A stretch of 64,000 nt of DNA, taken from Algoriphagus faecimaris (GTDB lineage: Bacteria > Bacteroidota > Bacteroidia > Cytophagales > Cyclobacteriaceae). The notes under the pieces are model-generated. The model was not told the origin of the DNA. It saw nothing but the letters and a program-made list of their open reading frames with translations, and did not search any database. Position numbers and translations under genes: made by a program. The DNA is taken from assembly GCF_900101705.1 (NCBI RefSeq), contig NZ_FNAC01000003.1, forward strand, positions 62,001 through 126,000, read 5' to 3'. This document shows positions 8,072 through 16,752 of the stretch, piece by piece. How positions within the stretch are numbered: the first letter of the stretch is position 1; the number at the start of each line of letters is the position of its first letter.

Positions 8072-10219
8072 ATGAAAGCAAAACTTAAAAAATTTAGAGT
8101 GCAGAACTTTCGCTCTGTCGATGATTCTGGCTGGATTGAAGCAGAAAATGTTACTTGTTTGGTCGGTACTAATGAGTCGGGAAAAACAAATTTATTGCTT
8201 GCTCTTTGGAAACTAAATCCAGCTAACGGTGAGCCTATTGTGCCTTTGATTGATTATCCTCGAAAGAACTATCATAATTATAGTACAACTAAAGGGGAGG
8301 AAGTTTTTATCTCTGGTCATTTTTACTTTTACGGTTCTATCGCAGAAAAATTATCTCAAGCCTCAGGATGGCATAAAAATCTCGTTAATGAAATTGTTGC
8401 GAGTCGAAAATACAACGGTACCTATAATTACCAGTTTGCCCAAAACAAGCTTTCAACTTTTAATGGAGCAGATTTGGCTATCCTTTTCGAAGATTTGATT
8501 AAAAAGTTTGATGCTTCCGATTTACAATCAAAAGAAGAGCAGGCAGATCTAGACAAGATCAAAAAATTTCTTGAATTAGAAAGGGATAAAATAGATTCAA
8601 ATCTTGACTATTCGAAATCTGAAATTTCTGAGATTAAAAAATCCTTTGAGCAATTTCTTAAAAGCAATTTTAAAAGAAAGAGAAACATAAATGCTTTTTT
8701 TGAAGAAGGCTTTTTCTTGGATGTTGAAAAGATAATTCAAGCTTTTGAGGAAAACGGAATTGAATTGAATGAGGAATGCATAAGAATAATTGAAGCTCAC
8801 CTTCCCACATTTGTCTATTATTCTGACTATGGAAATCTGGATTCTGAAATTTACCTACCCCATGTAATCGATAACTTTAGGAGAACTGATTTAGGAGAAA
8901 AAGAAAGAGCAAAGTCTCGAAGTTTAAAGGTGCTTTTTGAATTTGTCAATTTATCTCCAAATCAAATTCTTGAACTTGGAAAAGAAGCTTTGCCTGAAAG
9001 AGTGATTGAGTTTACAACGGATAGGTATGGAACTCGATCAAAGACAAGTGACCAAATTAAAGATGCAGAAGAAAAAAATATTGAGGAGGAAAGTACAAAA
9101 AAGAAAGAAAGAGAAATTCTGCTTCAATCAGCTTCAACTTCATTGACAAGAGATTTTTCTGAATGGTGGAAACAGGGTAGATATATATTTAGATTCCAGG
9201 CAGATGGAAACCATTTTAGGATTTGGGTAAGTGATGATAAAAGACCTGACCCAATTGAACTTGAAGGTAGGAGTAAGGGACTACAATGGTTTTTTAGCTT
9301 TTTTTTAGTGTTTTTGGTAGAAAGCAAGGATTCTCATTCGAATTGCATCCTTTTGCTTGATGAACCAGGAATTTCATTGCATCCTGTGGCTCAGATGGAT
9401 CTAATTGCCTTCTTCAATTCATTATCAAAAGATAATCAGCTGATTTATACAACTCATTCACCATTCTTAGTTAGTACTAATAATCTTAGTGGTGTTCATG
9501 CGATGTATGTGGGTGATAGGGGTGAGTCTGTTGTGTCGAGTGATTTGAGAGGAAACAAAAAGATATCGGAAAAATCAATTTATCCTATTCATGCCGCTAT
9601 AGGAATCACAGTTTCTGATACCCTGCTTATTGGTTGTCAGCCTGTTTTGGTTGAAGGAGTATCCGACCAGATTTATTTGCAGCAGATAAAGAAATATGTA
9701 CTAGCAGAAGGGAAATTTAAGAATGATAAAGAGGTGGTTTTCATTCCTACAGGCGGCGTGAGCGGGATGTCTCCCGTGGTGAAAATATTATTAGGTAGAG
9801 AGGATGACTTGCCATATGTAATAATGGACTCTGATAGAGCTGGCAAAGAAAAATTGAAACAACTTTATAATAATTTGTATGCTAAAGAGAAGGATAAAGT
9901 AATTCCCGTTTCAGAATTTTTGGGAGATGGAGAATTCGAGATTGAAGACTTAATGCCTAAAGATGAATTAGCTAGGCTTTTTGCAAAACAATATCGAAGG
10001 GTAAATAGTGAAGATGAATTTGATTACATTTTTGATAAAACCCTCCCAATAGTAAATCAAATGGAAAAGTTTGCCAAGGAGAATGGTTATTCTCTCAGCG
10101 ATGGTTGGAAAGTTGACTTAGCTAAGGATTTTCAGAGGAATTTCGACAGAATCGTGACAAGATCTAGTGAAGAGGTGAAAGAGAAGTGGCTAAAACTTAT
10201 TGAGAAGGTTACTTCTTGA
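8072..10219 (+). CDS. OLD-like AAA ATPase with C-terminal TOPRIM domain
   Basis: This 715-residue protein has the architecture of OLD-family nucleases: an ABC/SMC-like ATPase with a TOPRIM nuclease domain. The N-terminus has FRVQNFRSVDDSG and the Walker A GTNESGKT (residues 32-39). Charged helices, probably coiled coil, fill about 140-330. Walker B LLLDEPG lies near 428 and TTHSPFLV follows. The TOPRIM domain begins with LVEGVSDQIYLQ (about 527) and keeps the DSDRAGKEK metal-binding segment (about 586). No UvrD-like helicase partner (GajB) is adjacent, so this is closer to class 1 OLD than to Gabija. The gene is A+T rich compared with hsdM and hsdR, suggesting separate acquisition. A role in phage defence is inferred. 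Confidence 0.88.
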   Translation: MKAKLKKFRVQNFRSVDDSGWIEAENVTCLVGTNESGKTNLLLALWKLNPANGEPIVPLIDYPRKNYHNYSTTKGEEVFISGHFYFYGSIAEKLSQASGWHKNLVNEIVASRKYNGTYNYQFAQNKLSTFNGADLAILFEDLIKKFDASDLQSKEEQADLDKIKKFLELERDKIDSNLDYSKSEISEIKKSFEQFLKSNFKRKRNINAFFEEGFFLDVEKIIQAFEENGIELNEECIRIIEAHLPTFVYYSDYGNLDSEIYLPHVIDNFRRTDLGEKERAKSRSLKVLFEFVNLSPNQILELGKEALPERVIEFTTDRYGTRSKTSDQIKDAEEKNIEEESTKKKEREILLQSASTSLTRDFSEWWKQGRYIFRFQADGNHFRIWVSDDKRPDPIELEGRSKGLQWFFSFFLVFLVESKDSHSNCILLLDEPGISLHPVAQMDLIAFFNSLSKDNQLIYTTHSPFLVSTNNLSGVHAMYVGDRGESVVSSDLRGNKKISEKSIYPIHAAIGITVSDTLLIGCQPVLVEGVSDQIYLQQIKKYVLAEGKFKNDKEVVFIPTGGVSGMSPVVKILLGREDDLPYVIMDSDRAGKEKLKQLYNNLYAKEKDKVIPVSEFLGDGEFEIEDLMPKDELARLFAKQYRRVNSEDEFDYIFDKTLPIVNQMEKFAKENGYSLSDGWKVDLAKDFQRNFDRIVTRSSEEVKEKWLKLIEKVTS

Positions 10220-10229
10220 TTTAATAAAT

Positions 10230-10811
10230 ATGACCATCTCCACCTCCGATACCACCCTTGCCCTACGCATTTCCCAAGCCCTTCAGGAATACTTTGATCG
10301 GGAGCGGATTGTCGGGCCTTTGCGCTCAAATGAGGTCTATGAGATTCTAGTCAGAAAAGGATTGATCGAGCGGGATAGGCATCAGGGGATTAAGTTCCGG
10401 GACTTCCTACATCGGCTCCGCAAGGAAAATCAGCTCTATCTGATTCCTCAGTGCCGATTTGAAGAAACGCGGGGGAATCAGGTCAATTGGTTTTTTGAAT
10501 CCACCCCGGGAAAGGTACCCATCGGAAGAAAACTGGTTCCTTTGGCTCAGGCGCTCAAGGAGAAGACCTTGGATCTGGAAGCTATCAGGGCAGAGGTAGA
10601 CAAACTTCCCAAGCGGGATACTTCAGGTTTTGGCGTGGTGGAGCTCGAAACGCGTAAGAATTATCCCAGGGCTTACGAGTTCTGGTCTGCTAAAGAGGAG
10701 GTATTACTCCTGAAAGTCTATCAGGAGATTCAAGATCCAATGGAGCTGAGTAGACTATTCAAAAGACAGCCGAGTGCGCTAGAGAATCGGATCAAAAATA
10801 ATTTAATCTAA
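10230..10811 (+). CDS. Uncharacterised protein with winged-helix-like and SANT-like parts
   Basis: The product has 193 residues from the ATG at 10230; an upstream TTG at 10200 would overlap the ATPase gene and is less likely. Residues about 20-95 look like a winged helix (NEVYEILVRKGLIERDRHQG). The last 45 residues (YEFWSAKEEVLLLKVYQEI to RQPSALENRIK) resemble a Myb/SANT-like motif seen at the ends of some helicases and nucleases, in which a Trp, an EE pair and a final Arg-rich helix recur. This suggests DNA binding. I know no named family for it. It sits 10 bp after the OLD-like gene and 5 bp before the next unknown gene. Confidence 0.75.
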   Translation: MTISTSDTTLALRISQALQEYFDRERIVGPLRSNEVYEILVRKGLIERDRHQGIKFRDFLHRLRKENQLYLIPQCRFEETRGNQVNWFFESTPGKVPIGRKLVPLAQALKEKTLDLEAIRAEVDKLPKRDTSGFGVVELETRKNYPRAYEFWSAKEEVLLLKVYQEIQDPMELSRLFKRQPSALENRIKNNLI

Positions 10812-10816
10812 ATGCC

Positions 10817-11404
10817 ATGGGAAGAATAGACCAATCATCAAAATACAATCTCAAGCACACACTTCGAATTGAACTAACCCGAGGCGAAGAATTGCTTTTT
10901 AATATGGACTTTGATTCCAAAAATGAGTTTGAAAACTTTTTAGCATATCAAACAGATGATCTCAATGAGCATTCCAGAAATTTCATTTCCTTTTATGCCA
11001 TTCCAGACCGGATGGTATTTGTAAGAATTAAGTCCATAAAGCGAATTATTTTTCTTTGGGATCCGCCAAGAGTTTTGGAAACCCCGATGGTTTATAGAGA
11101 CAATTTTGGTTTAGCATCTGACTTCGAGTGGGAATTACTGATTCCTTCCGCTATTTTTCTTCTTAAGCATTGTAAAGAGCCTTTGGTCTTTGGTGATTTG
11201 GATCCGGAGGATGACTTCCTCAATTTAGATGAGGAGAGCTTTGAAAATCCACATTTTCTGAAAGGGGGATTTATCTCCATGCCTGATGAGGATGGAGAGC
11301 AGAATTATATTCCAGTGGCTAACATAGAATACTTTGAAGTGGATCGATGTCAGATATATCCAGATCAAGTTTGGGAAGAGATAAATAAACTGGAAGATTC
11401 ATAA
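10817..11404 (+). CDS. Uncharacterised acidic restriction-island protein
   Basis: This 195-residue soluble protein has no family I recognise. It is rich in Asp, Glu and Phe and appears to be mixed alpha/beta. Acidic clusters (DLDPEDDFLNLDEES) sit in the second half. There is no signal peptide, membrane segment or obvious catalytic motif. It begins 5 bp after the winged-helix gene and ends 51 bp before hsdR. An acidic protein beside restriction genes could be a regulator or inhibitor, but nothing in the sequence proves that. Confidence 0.75.
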   Translation: MGRIDQSSKYNLKHTLRIELTRGEELLFNMDFDSKNEFENFLAYQTDDLNEHSRNFISFYAIPDRMVFVRIKSIKRIIFLWDPPRVLETPMVYRDNFGLASDFEWELLIPSAIFLLKHCKEPLVFGDLDPEDDFLNLDEESFENPHFLKGGFISMPDEDGEQNYIPVANIEYFEVDRCQIYPDQVWEEINKLEDS

Positions 11405-11455
11405 TGCCGCTAAACCAATTCATTCATTTTGTGAAATAAACAAGGACACACAGTT

Positions 11456-14400
11456 ATGGAAACCCCCAGTTTTGTAGAAGACCATATTTCCCAAATTCCT
11501 GCGATCCAGTGGCTTTGCAAGCTGGGCTTTGAATACCTAACTGAATCTGAAGAATTGCAAATGCGAGGGAATAAAACCCAGCAGGTGATTTTAGAAGAAA
11601 TTTTGCGGAAGCAGCTTCGTTTGATCAATTCCGAAAAAAAGGTCAGTTCTTCGCGGACTACTTATATCAGTGATGCCAATATCGAAAACGGCATCCGTTC
11701 CCTTCAGGAAATCCAACTTAATGAGGGCTACATTCATGGCTGTGAGGCTGTGTATAATCTACTGACATTGGGCATGGCCGTGGAGCAGTCTGTAGATGGA
11801 GATAGGAAGAGTTTTACCCTACATTTTATTGATTGGGATAATCCTGAGAATAATAAATTTCATGTGACGGAGGAGTATCGGGTCATGCGAAGTACCTCAC
11901 GCGACCACTATGTGCCGGACTTGGTACTTTTTATCAATGGGATTCCCATCGTTATCATCGAATGCAAGCGGCCTGATATGAAGGACCCGCTTCGTCAGGC
12001 GATCTCCCAGCATTTGAGAAATCAGCAGGAAGATGGAATTCGGAGCCTCTACGTCTATTCCCAAATACTGCTATCCTTGGCCTCTCAGGAGGCAAGCTAT
12101 GCGACCAATGGTACACCAGAAAAGTTCTGGGCAAAATGGAAGGAAAAGTTCACCTCCGAAAAGGATGAGCGGAATTATCGAGACGAACTAATTCACATCA
12201 AAAACTCAAGATTGGGACCTGCTCTTAATAAAAAACTTTTTGGAGAGCGGTTTCGGTATGTGCAGGAGTATTTCGAAGCATTAGAAGGGGAGGAAATTCA
12301 GGTCACGGAGCAGGACGAATACCTCTACAATCTCTGCCATCCTGAGCGCTTGATGGATTTGATATACAGTTTTGTCCTCTTTGACGATGGAGCCAAAAAG
12401 ATCACCCGATATCAGCAATACTTTGCGGTCAAGAAAACCCTTGATCGAATCAAGTATCCCGAAAAGGACGAGAAAGGAAGACTCCGCAGAAAGGGAGGAG
12501 TGATTTGGCATACTCAGGGAAGTGGGAAGTCCTTGACCATGGTCATGCTGGCACAGGCGATTGCGATGGAGACCAGTATTTCTAATCCCAAGGTCATTTT
12601 GGTGACCGACCGGACGGATTTGGACCGACAGATAACCAATACCTTTCGCAAGTGCGGAATGGAGGTCAGCAATGCAGCTACAGGTTCCCAACTGGTACAT
12701 TTACTGGAGAGCCCTTCGGATGCCGTAGTGACCACCATTATCAACAAGTTTGCTGCTGCCGTCAAGAAGATCCAACAACCCCTAGATAATCATAATATTT
12801 TTGTTCTGATCGATGAGGGACACAGAACTCAGCATGGTACTTTTAATGTAGAAATGCAGAAAGCCCTTCCTAATGCTTGTTTTATTGCGATGACTGGAAC
12901 TCCCTTATTTAAAAAGGATAAAAGTACTGCAGCAAAGTTTGGGGGAATGATTGATGCTTACACGGTGGATCAAGCCGTAGATGATGGAGCAGTAGTACCG
13001 CTTTTGTATGAAGGGCGTTTACCACGATTGGATGTGAACTCTGGGCCTTTGGATAAATATTTTGAGATGGTATCCGAGCCATTTTCCGAAAAAGAAAAGG
13101 CCGATTTTAAAAAGAAATTTAGTAGAGCTGATCAGATTAACTCGGCTGAGCAGCGGATTTATTCCATTTGCTGGGATGTGAGTCTTCATTTTCGGGATAA
13201 TTGGAAAGGGACAGGCTTCAAGGCAATGCTAGTATGTGACAAAAAGGTCAATGCTATAAAATTTAAAGAAGTTCTGGATGAGATTGGATTGCTAAGTTCT
13301 GAAGTCTTGATTTCACCTGTAGATGATAGAGAAGGAGAGGATTCTGCTTATGAACAAAGCAGTGACAAGGTTCAGAAGTTTTGGAAACGGATGATACAGG
13401 AGCATGGTACTCCCAAGAAATATGAAACCCAGATAATAAATAGGTATAAAAATCAGCCTGATCCGGAAATCATTATAGTTGTAGATAAGTTATTAACAGG
13501 TTTTGATGAGCCGAAAACTACAGTGCTATACTTAACTCGGAATCTACAAGATCACAAACTTCTACAAGCCATAGCCCGAGTAAATCGCGTATATCCTGAC
13601 AAAGATTTCGGCTATGTGATTGACTATTATGGAGTGATAGAAAATCTGGATGATGCTTTTAAAATGTATTCTGCCTTTCAGGCTTTTGAGGAGGAGGACG
13701 TGGAGGGCACTCTGGTTAATATCAGTGAAGAAATAAAAAAACTTCCACAAAAGTACTCCGAACTTTGGGATTTATTTAAGGGAGTTGGAAATACCAGAGA
13801 TGCGGAAGCTTATCAGCAAGTTCTTCGGGATGAAGCGATTAGAGCATCGTTTTATGATAAACTCAATTCTTTTGCGAAATCTTTGAAATTAGCATTATCT
13901 ACCATATCCTTTCATGAAGAGACAGAACAGAGTCAAATTGAGCGATATAAATCCGATTTGCTTTTTTTCGTCAAGCTTCGAAATGCTGTCTCATCTAGGT
14001 ATTCAGATAGGATTGATTATAGCCGATATGAGAGCCAAATTCAAAAATTAATTGACACCCATGTGACAGCTGAGGAGGTAGAGCCTATCACTGAATTGGT
14101 AAATATTTTTGACCAAGAAAGCTTTGCTGCAGAAGTTGAAAAAACAGTGGGAGAAGCAGCAAAGGCTGACAAGATTGCAAGTAGGACTGCCAAGCATATT
14201 GCAGAAAATATGGAAGATGATCCGGCATTCTACAAGAAGTTTTCACAAATGCTTTCCCAAGCAATCGCTGATTATGAATCCAGAAGAATTTCTGAAACTC
14301 AATACTTGCAAAAAGTAAAAGATTTAATGAATGGAGTCTTAAATCACACAGATACAGATTTGCCAGACTCTTTGAGGGAGAAACCAGTAGCTGCTGCTTT

Positions 14401-14704
14401 CTTTGGTCTGACTTCAGAATTTTTGAATGAAAAAATAAGTGATCAAAAAGTAGGGAAATTAATCTCCGAGCAGGCCTCCCATTCGATAGATCAAATGGTG
14501 AAAACAGCCGTTTTCGGAAGTGGGCCAAAGGCGATTGTGGATTGGGAAAATAAGGATGCTATAACGGGAAAGTTAATTATTGAAATAGGTGATTATTTAA
14601 TTGACGAGGTCAGAGATAAATATCAACTGGAATTGTCTTTTTCCGAATTGGATGAGTTAGCAGTTAAGATTTTGGAGGTGGCGAAAAGGCGATACAAATC
14701 ATGA
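11456..14704 (+). CDS. hsdR: Type I restriction endonuclease motor subunit
   Basis: HsdR translocates and cuts unmodified DNA in complex with HsdM and HsdS. The 1082-residue protein has the PD-(D/E)xK nuclease motif D155 ... E169-C-K171 in the N-terminal domain. The helicase motor follows: Walker A TQGSGKS with Lys358, DEGH box in LIDEGHRTQ, motif III AMTGTPL and motif VI QAIARVNR. A helical C-terminal domain (about 760-1082) docks on the methylase. Length and motif order are normal, so it should be active. Its stop overlaps the following metallopeptidase start as ATGA. Confidence 0.96.
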   Translation: METPSFVEDHISQIPAIQWLCKLGFEYLTESEELQMRGNKTQQVILEEILRKQLRLINSEKKVSSSRTTYISDANIENGIRSLQEIQLNEGYIHGCEAVYNLLTLGMAVEQSVDGDRKSFTLHFIDWDNPENNKFHVTEEYRVMRSTSRDHYVPDLVLFINGIPIVIIECKRPDMKDPLRQAISQHLRNQQEDGIRSLYVYSQILLSLASQEASYATNGTPEKFWAKWKEKFTSEKDERNYRDELIHIKNSRLGPALNKKLFGERFRYVQEYFEALEGEEIQVTEQDEYLYNLCHPERLMDLIYSFVLFDDGAKKITRYQQYFAVKKTLDRIKYPEKDEKGRLRRKGGVIWHTQGSGKSLTMVMLAQAIAMETSISNPKVILVTDRTDLDRQITNTFRKCGMEVSNAATGSQLVHLLESPSDAVVTTIINKFAAAVKKIQQPLDNHNIFVLIDEGHRTQHGTFNVEMQKALPNACFIAMTGTPLFKKDKSTAAKFGGMIDAYTVDQAVDDGAVVPLLYEGRLPRLDVNSGPLDKYFEMVSEPFSEKEKADFKKKFSRADQINSAEQRIYSICWDVSLHFRDNWKGTGFKAMLVCDKKVNAIKFKEVLDEIGLLSSEVLISPVDDREGEDSAYEQSSDKVQKFWKRMIQEHGTPKKYETQIINRYKNQPDPEIIIVVDKLLTGFDEPKTTVLYLTRNLQDHKLLQAIARVNRVYPDKDFGYVIDYYGVIENLDDAFKMYSAFQAFEEEDVEGTLVNISEEIKKLPQKYSELWDLFKGVGNTRDAEAYQQVLRDEAIRASFYDKLNSFAKSLKLALSTISFHEETEQSQIERYKSDLLFFVKLRNAVSSRYSDRIDYSRYESQIQKLIDTHVTAEEVEPITELVNIFDQESFAAEVEKTVGEAAKADKIASRTAKHIAENMEDDPAFYKKFSQMLSQAIADYESRRISETQYLQKVKDLMNGVLNHTDTDLPDSLREKPVAAAFFGLTSEFLNEKISDQKVGKLISEQASHSIDQMVKTAVFGSGPKAIVDWENKDAITGKLIIEIGDYLIDEVRDKYQLELSFSELDELAVKILEVAKRRYKS

Positions 14705-15396
14705 AGGAGTCATTTCAGTTTGGTTCGAAGAGGATTGCTTATCAGATCAGGTATTCAGAAAGAAAAACCCTGGGTATCACCGTAACACCCGAATCAGAAG
14801 TAATAATCCAGGCACCATTAAATGCTGAAAAAGAGCGAATTCAAGAGATTTTATATAAAAGAGCCCCTTGGATTATGAAACAACAAAGTTATTTTTTGTC
14901 CTTCCAGCCGAGGGCTACTGAGCGGAAATATATAAATGGAGAAACTCATTTGTATTTGGGAAGACAGTATAGATTGAAAGTTATTCAATCAAATAATCAG
15001 TCGGTGAAACTTCTTCACGGGGAATTATTGGTGGAAACTCCGAGCTTAGACCAAGTAAAAGCTCTAGTAAAGGCATGGTATTTAGGAAGGGCAAAGGAAA
15101 AATTTCAAGGATTAGCTAATCCTTGGATAGATAAGTTTAAATCCGAAGGAGTTCAACCTGAAACGATTGTTTTACGAGAAATGCCTTTAAGATGGGGAAG
15201 CTGTACCCCCAAAGGAAAAATCATTCTCAATCCAGAACTAATCAAAGCACCGAAGGCATGTATTGAGTATGTGATTATTCATGAGCTTTGTCACTTGGTA
15301 CATAGAGATCATTCTCCCGCATTTTTCAGACTTCAAGCTTGTTATTTGCCGGATTGGGAAAGATGGAAGGAGAGATTGGAAAGGATTTTAGCTTAG
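14701..15396 (+). CDS. YgjP-like (DUF45) metallopeptidase
   Basis: This 231-residue protein belongs to the YgjP/WLM-like zinc metallopeptidases. The zinc site HELCH lies at residues 194-198, followed by HRDHSPAF. The signature LRWGSCTPKGKIILN precedes it, as usual in the family. The N-terminal half is beta-rich. Such genes are often found directly after hsdR, as here with a 4-bp overlap, so it probably acts on or with the restriction complex. The substrate is unknown. It is the last gene of the island; only 3 bp separate it from the convergent kinase gene. Confidence 0.92.
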   Translation: MKESFQFGSKRIAYQIRYSERKTLGITVTPESEVIIQAPLNAEKERIQEILYKRAPWIMKQQSYFLSFQPRATERKYINGETHLYLGRQYRLKVIQSNNQSVKLLHGELLVETPSLDQVKALVKAWYLGRAKEKFQGLANPWIDKFKSEGVQPETIVLREMPLRWGSCTPKGKIILNPELIKAPKACIEYVIIHELCHLVHRDHSPAFFRLQACYLPDWERWKERLERILA

Positions 15397-15399
15397 ATC

Positions 15400-16752
15400 T
15401 CACCTAAAATTCAAACTGAAAACTGTCCGTTTCCCGGACTCAGACTCTACCGTCAAGCTGCCGCGATGCAAATTCATGATTTGTCGGGAGATGGCTAGTC
15501 CGATACCCGACCCGGTCTTTTTGGTGGTATAAAAAGGAACAAAGATTCGCTCCAAAGCCTCGGGGACAATTCCCGGTCCATTGTCTTCTATTTGGATTAG
15601 GCTACCGAGATCTCCCTGTCCAATCGCTCGGATGATGATCCGTCTATCGGCTTGGGCGAGTAAGGATTCTGAAGAGTTTTTCATCAGATTGATCAAGATC
15701 ATGGTGATCTGATCGGGATCGCAGTGGATTTCCAGGTTTTCGGGCTGTATTTCTTTTTGGACAAAAATTTCTTTGGACTTCAAATCCTCCCGCATCAAGT
15801 TGCAGAGATTTTCGATTAGATGTTGCACCACAACCAACTCCTTTTTGGGGGCAGGAATATTGGTGTAGTCTCGATAGGCATTGACAAAGTTGACCAGGCC
15901 TTTGCTCCGGTTGGCAATGGTATCTAACCCTTCCTGAATGTCCTGATATCCCTCTTTTTTGATCAGAAACCCTTCCTGCTGTACATAGCTGTCCTCATCC
16001 AAAATAGTCCGGAGACTTTCGACCAAGCTGGAAATTGGAGTGATCGAATTCATAATTTCATGGCGGAGAACCTTGGTTAAGTTTTGCCATGCTTCGAGTT
16101 CGTTGGATTGAAGCTCGGCGTTGATGTTTTGGAAAGAAAGAAGGGTCCAGCTTTGTCCCTCCATTTTCAGTGAGGTGCTTTGGATAATCAGCGTGATCGA
16201 AGGATTGACCTTGAAGGAAAGCCGCTGTCCTGGCTTCATTTCCAAGACTTCTTGAAGTAACATGGGCGAGAGGCGGGCCAAGTCACTGATATTTCTGAAT
16301 TGGGGAATCTGAAGCAAATGCTTGGCGGCATTGTTGATGACTCCGATTTTACCTTCTGGATTGAAGGAAATAATCCCCGTATTGATATGCTGAATGATGA
16401 CTTGGAGAAAAAGCATTTGTTCCTCTTTTTCAGCACGGGTTTGCTTGAATACCTCCATCACTTCGTTAAAGGCTTTGTTGACTTCCCGAAAGGAGGTTCC
16501 CATTTTGCTATCGGATGTGAAGGAAGAAGAAAAGTCCGCAAAACGGATAGAGTCCAGAAAGCGCGCGAGCTTTTGATTGATCGAATTGACAAAATAGATC
16601 ATCTCACCTGCTACTAGCAATACACCTATGCCCAAAATACTCGGAGCTAAAATCAAACCCTGACTGAGGTGCAGCCAAACCCCAATAAAAAGTAAGGTCA
16701 CGATGGCCAAAATTCTGATGGATATCCCAATCGAAAATTTCCTATAAACCAT
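15400..16752 (-). CDS. NtrY-like sensor histidine kinase
   Basis: This membrane kinase of 450 residues should phosphorylate the sigma-54-type regulator encoded just upstream. Two membrane segments lie in the first 55 residues with almost no periplasmic loop, so it probably senses a membrane or cytoplasmic signal. A HAMP-like helix, a PAS-like domain (about 115-210), the HisKA helix with phosphoacceptor in LRHEIMNS, and the HATPase domain (NLMKNSSE N-box, DNGPGI G1, TTKKTGSGIGLA G2) follow in order. Its start overlaps the regulator's end by 11 bp. The pair is divergent from the ABC efflux cluster and likely controls it. Confidence 0.92.
   Translation of the reverse strand: MVYRKFSIGISIRILAIVTLLFIGVWLHLSQGLILAPSILGIGVLLVAGEMIYFVNSINQKLARFLDSIRFADFSSSFTSDSKMGTSFREVNKAFNEVMEVFKQTRAEKEEQMLFLQVIIQHINTGIISFNPEGKIGVINNAAKHLLQIPQFRNISDLARLSPMLLQEVLEMKPGQRLSFKVNPSITLIIQSTSLKMEGQSWTLLSFQNINAELQSNELEAWQNLTKVLRHEIMNSITPISSLVESLRTILDEDSYVQQEGFLIKKEGYQDIQEGLDTIANRSKGLVNFVNAYRDYTNIPAPKKELVVVQHLIENLCNLMREDLKSKEIFVQKEIQPENLEIHCDPDQITMILINLMKNSSESLLAQADRRIIIRAIGQGDLGSLIQIEDNGPGIVPEALERIFVPFYTTKKTGSGIGLAISRQIMNLHRGSLTVESESGKRTVFSLNFR

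Noticed and set aside
8072-10219. Gabija system
   Set aside because: The OLD-like ATPase would fit GajA, but no UvrD-like helicase (GajB) is next to it.
12281-12765. Antisense frames in hsdR
   Set aside because: They overlap the helicase motifs of hsdR, which are intact and conserved.
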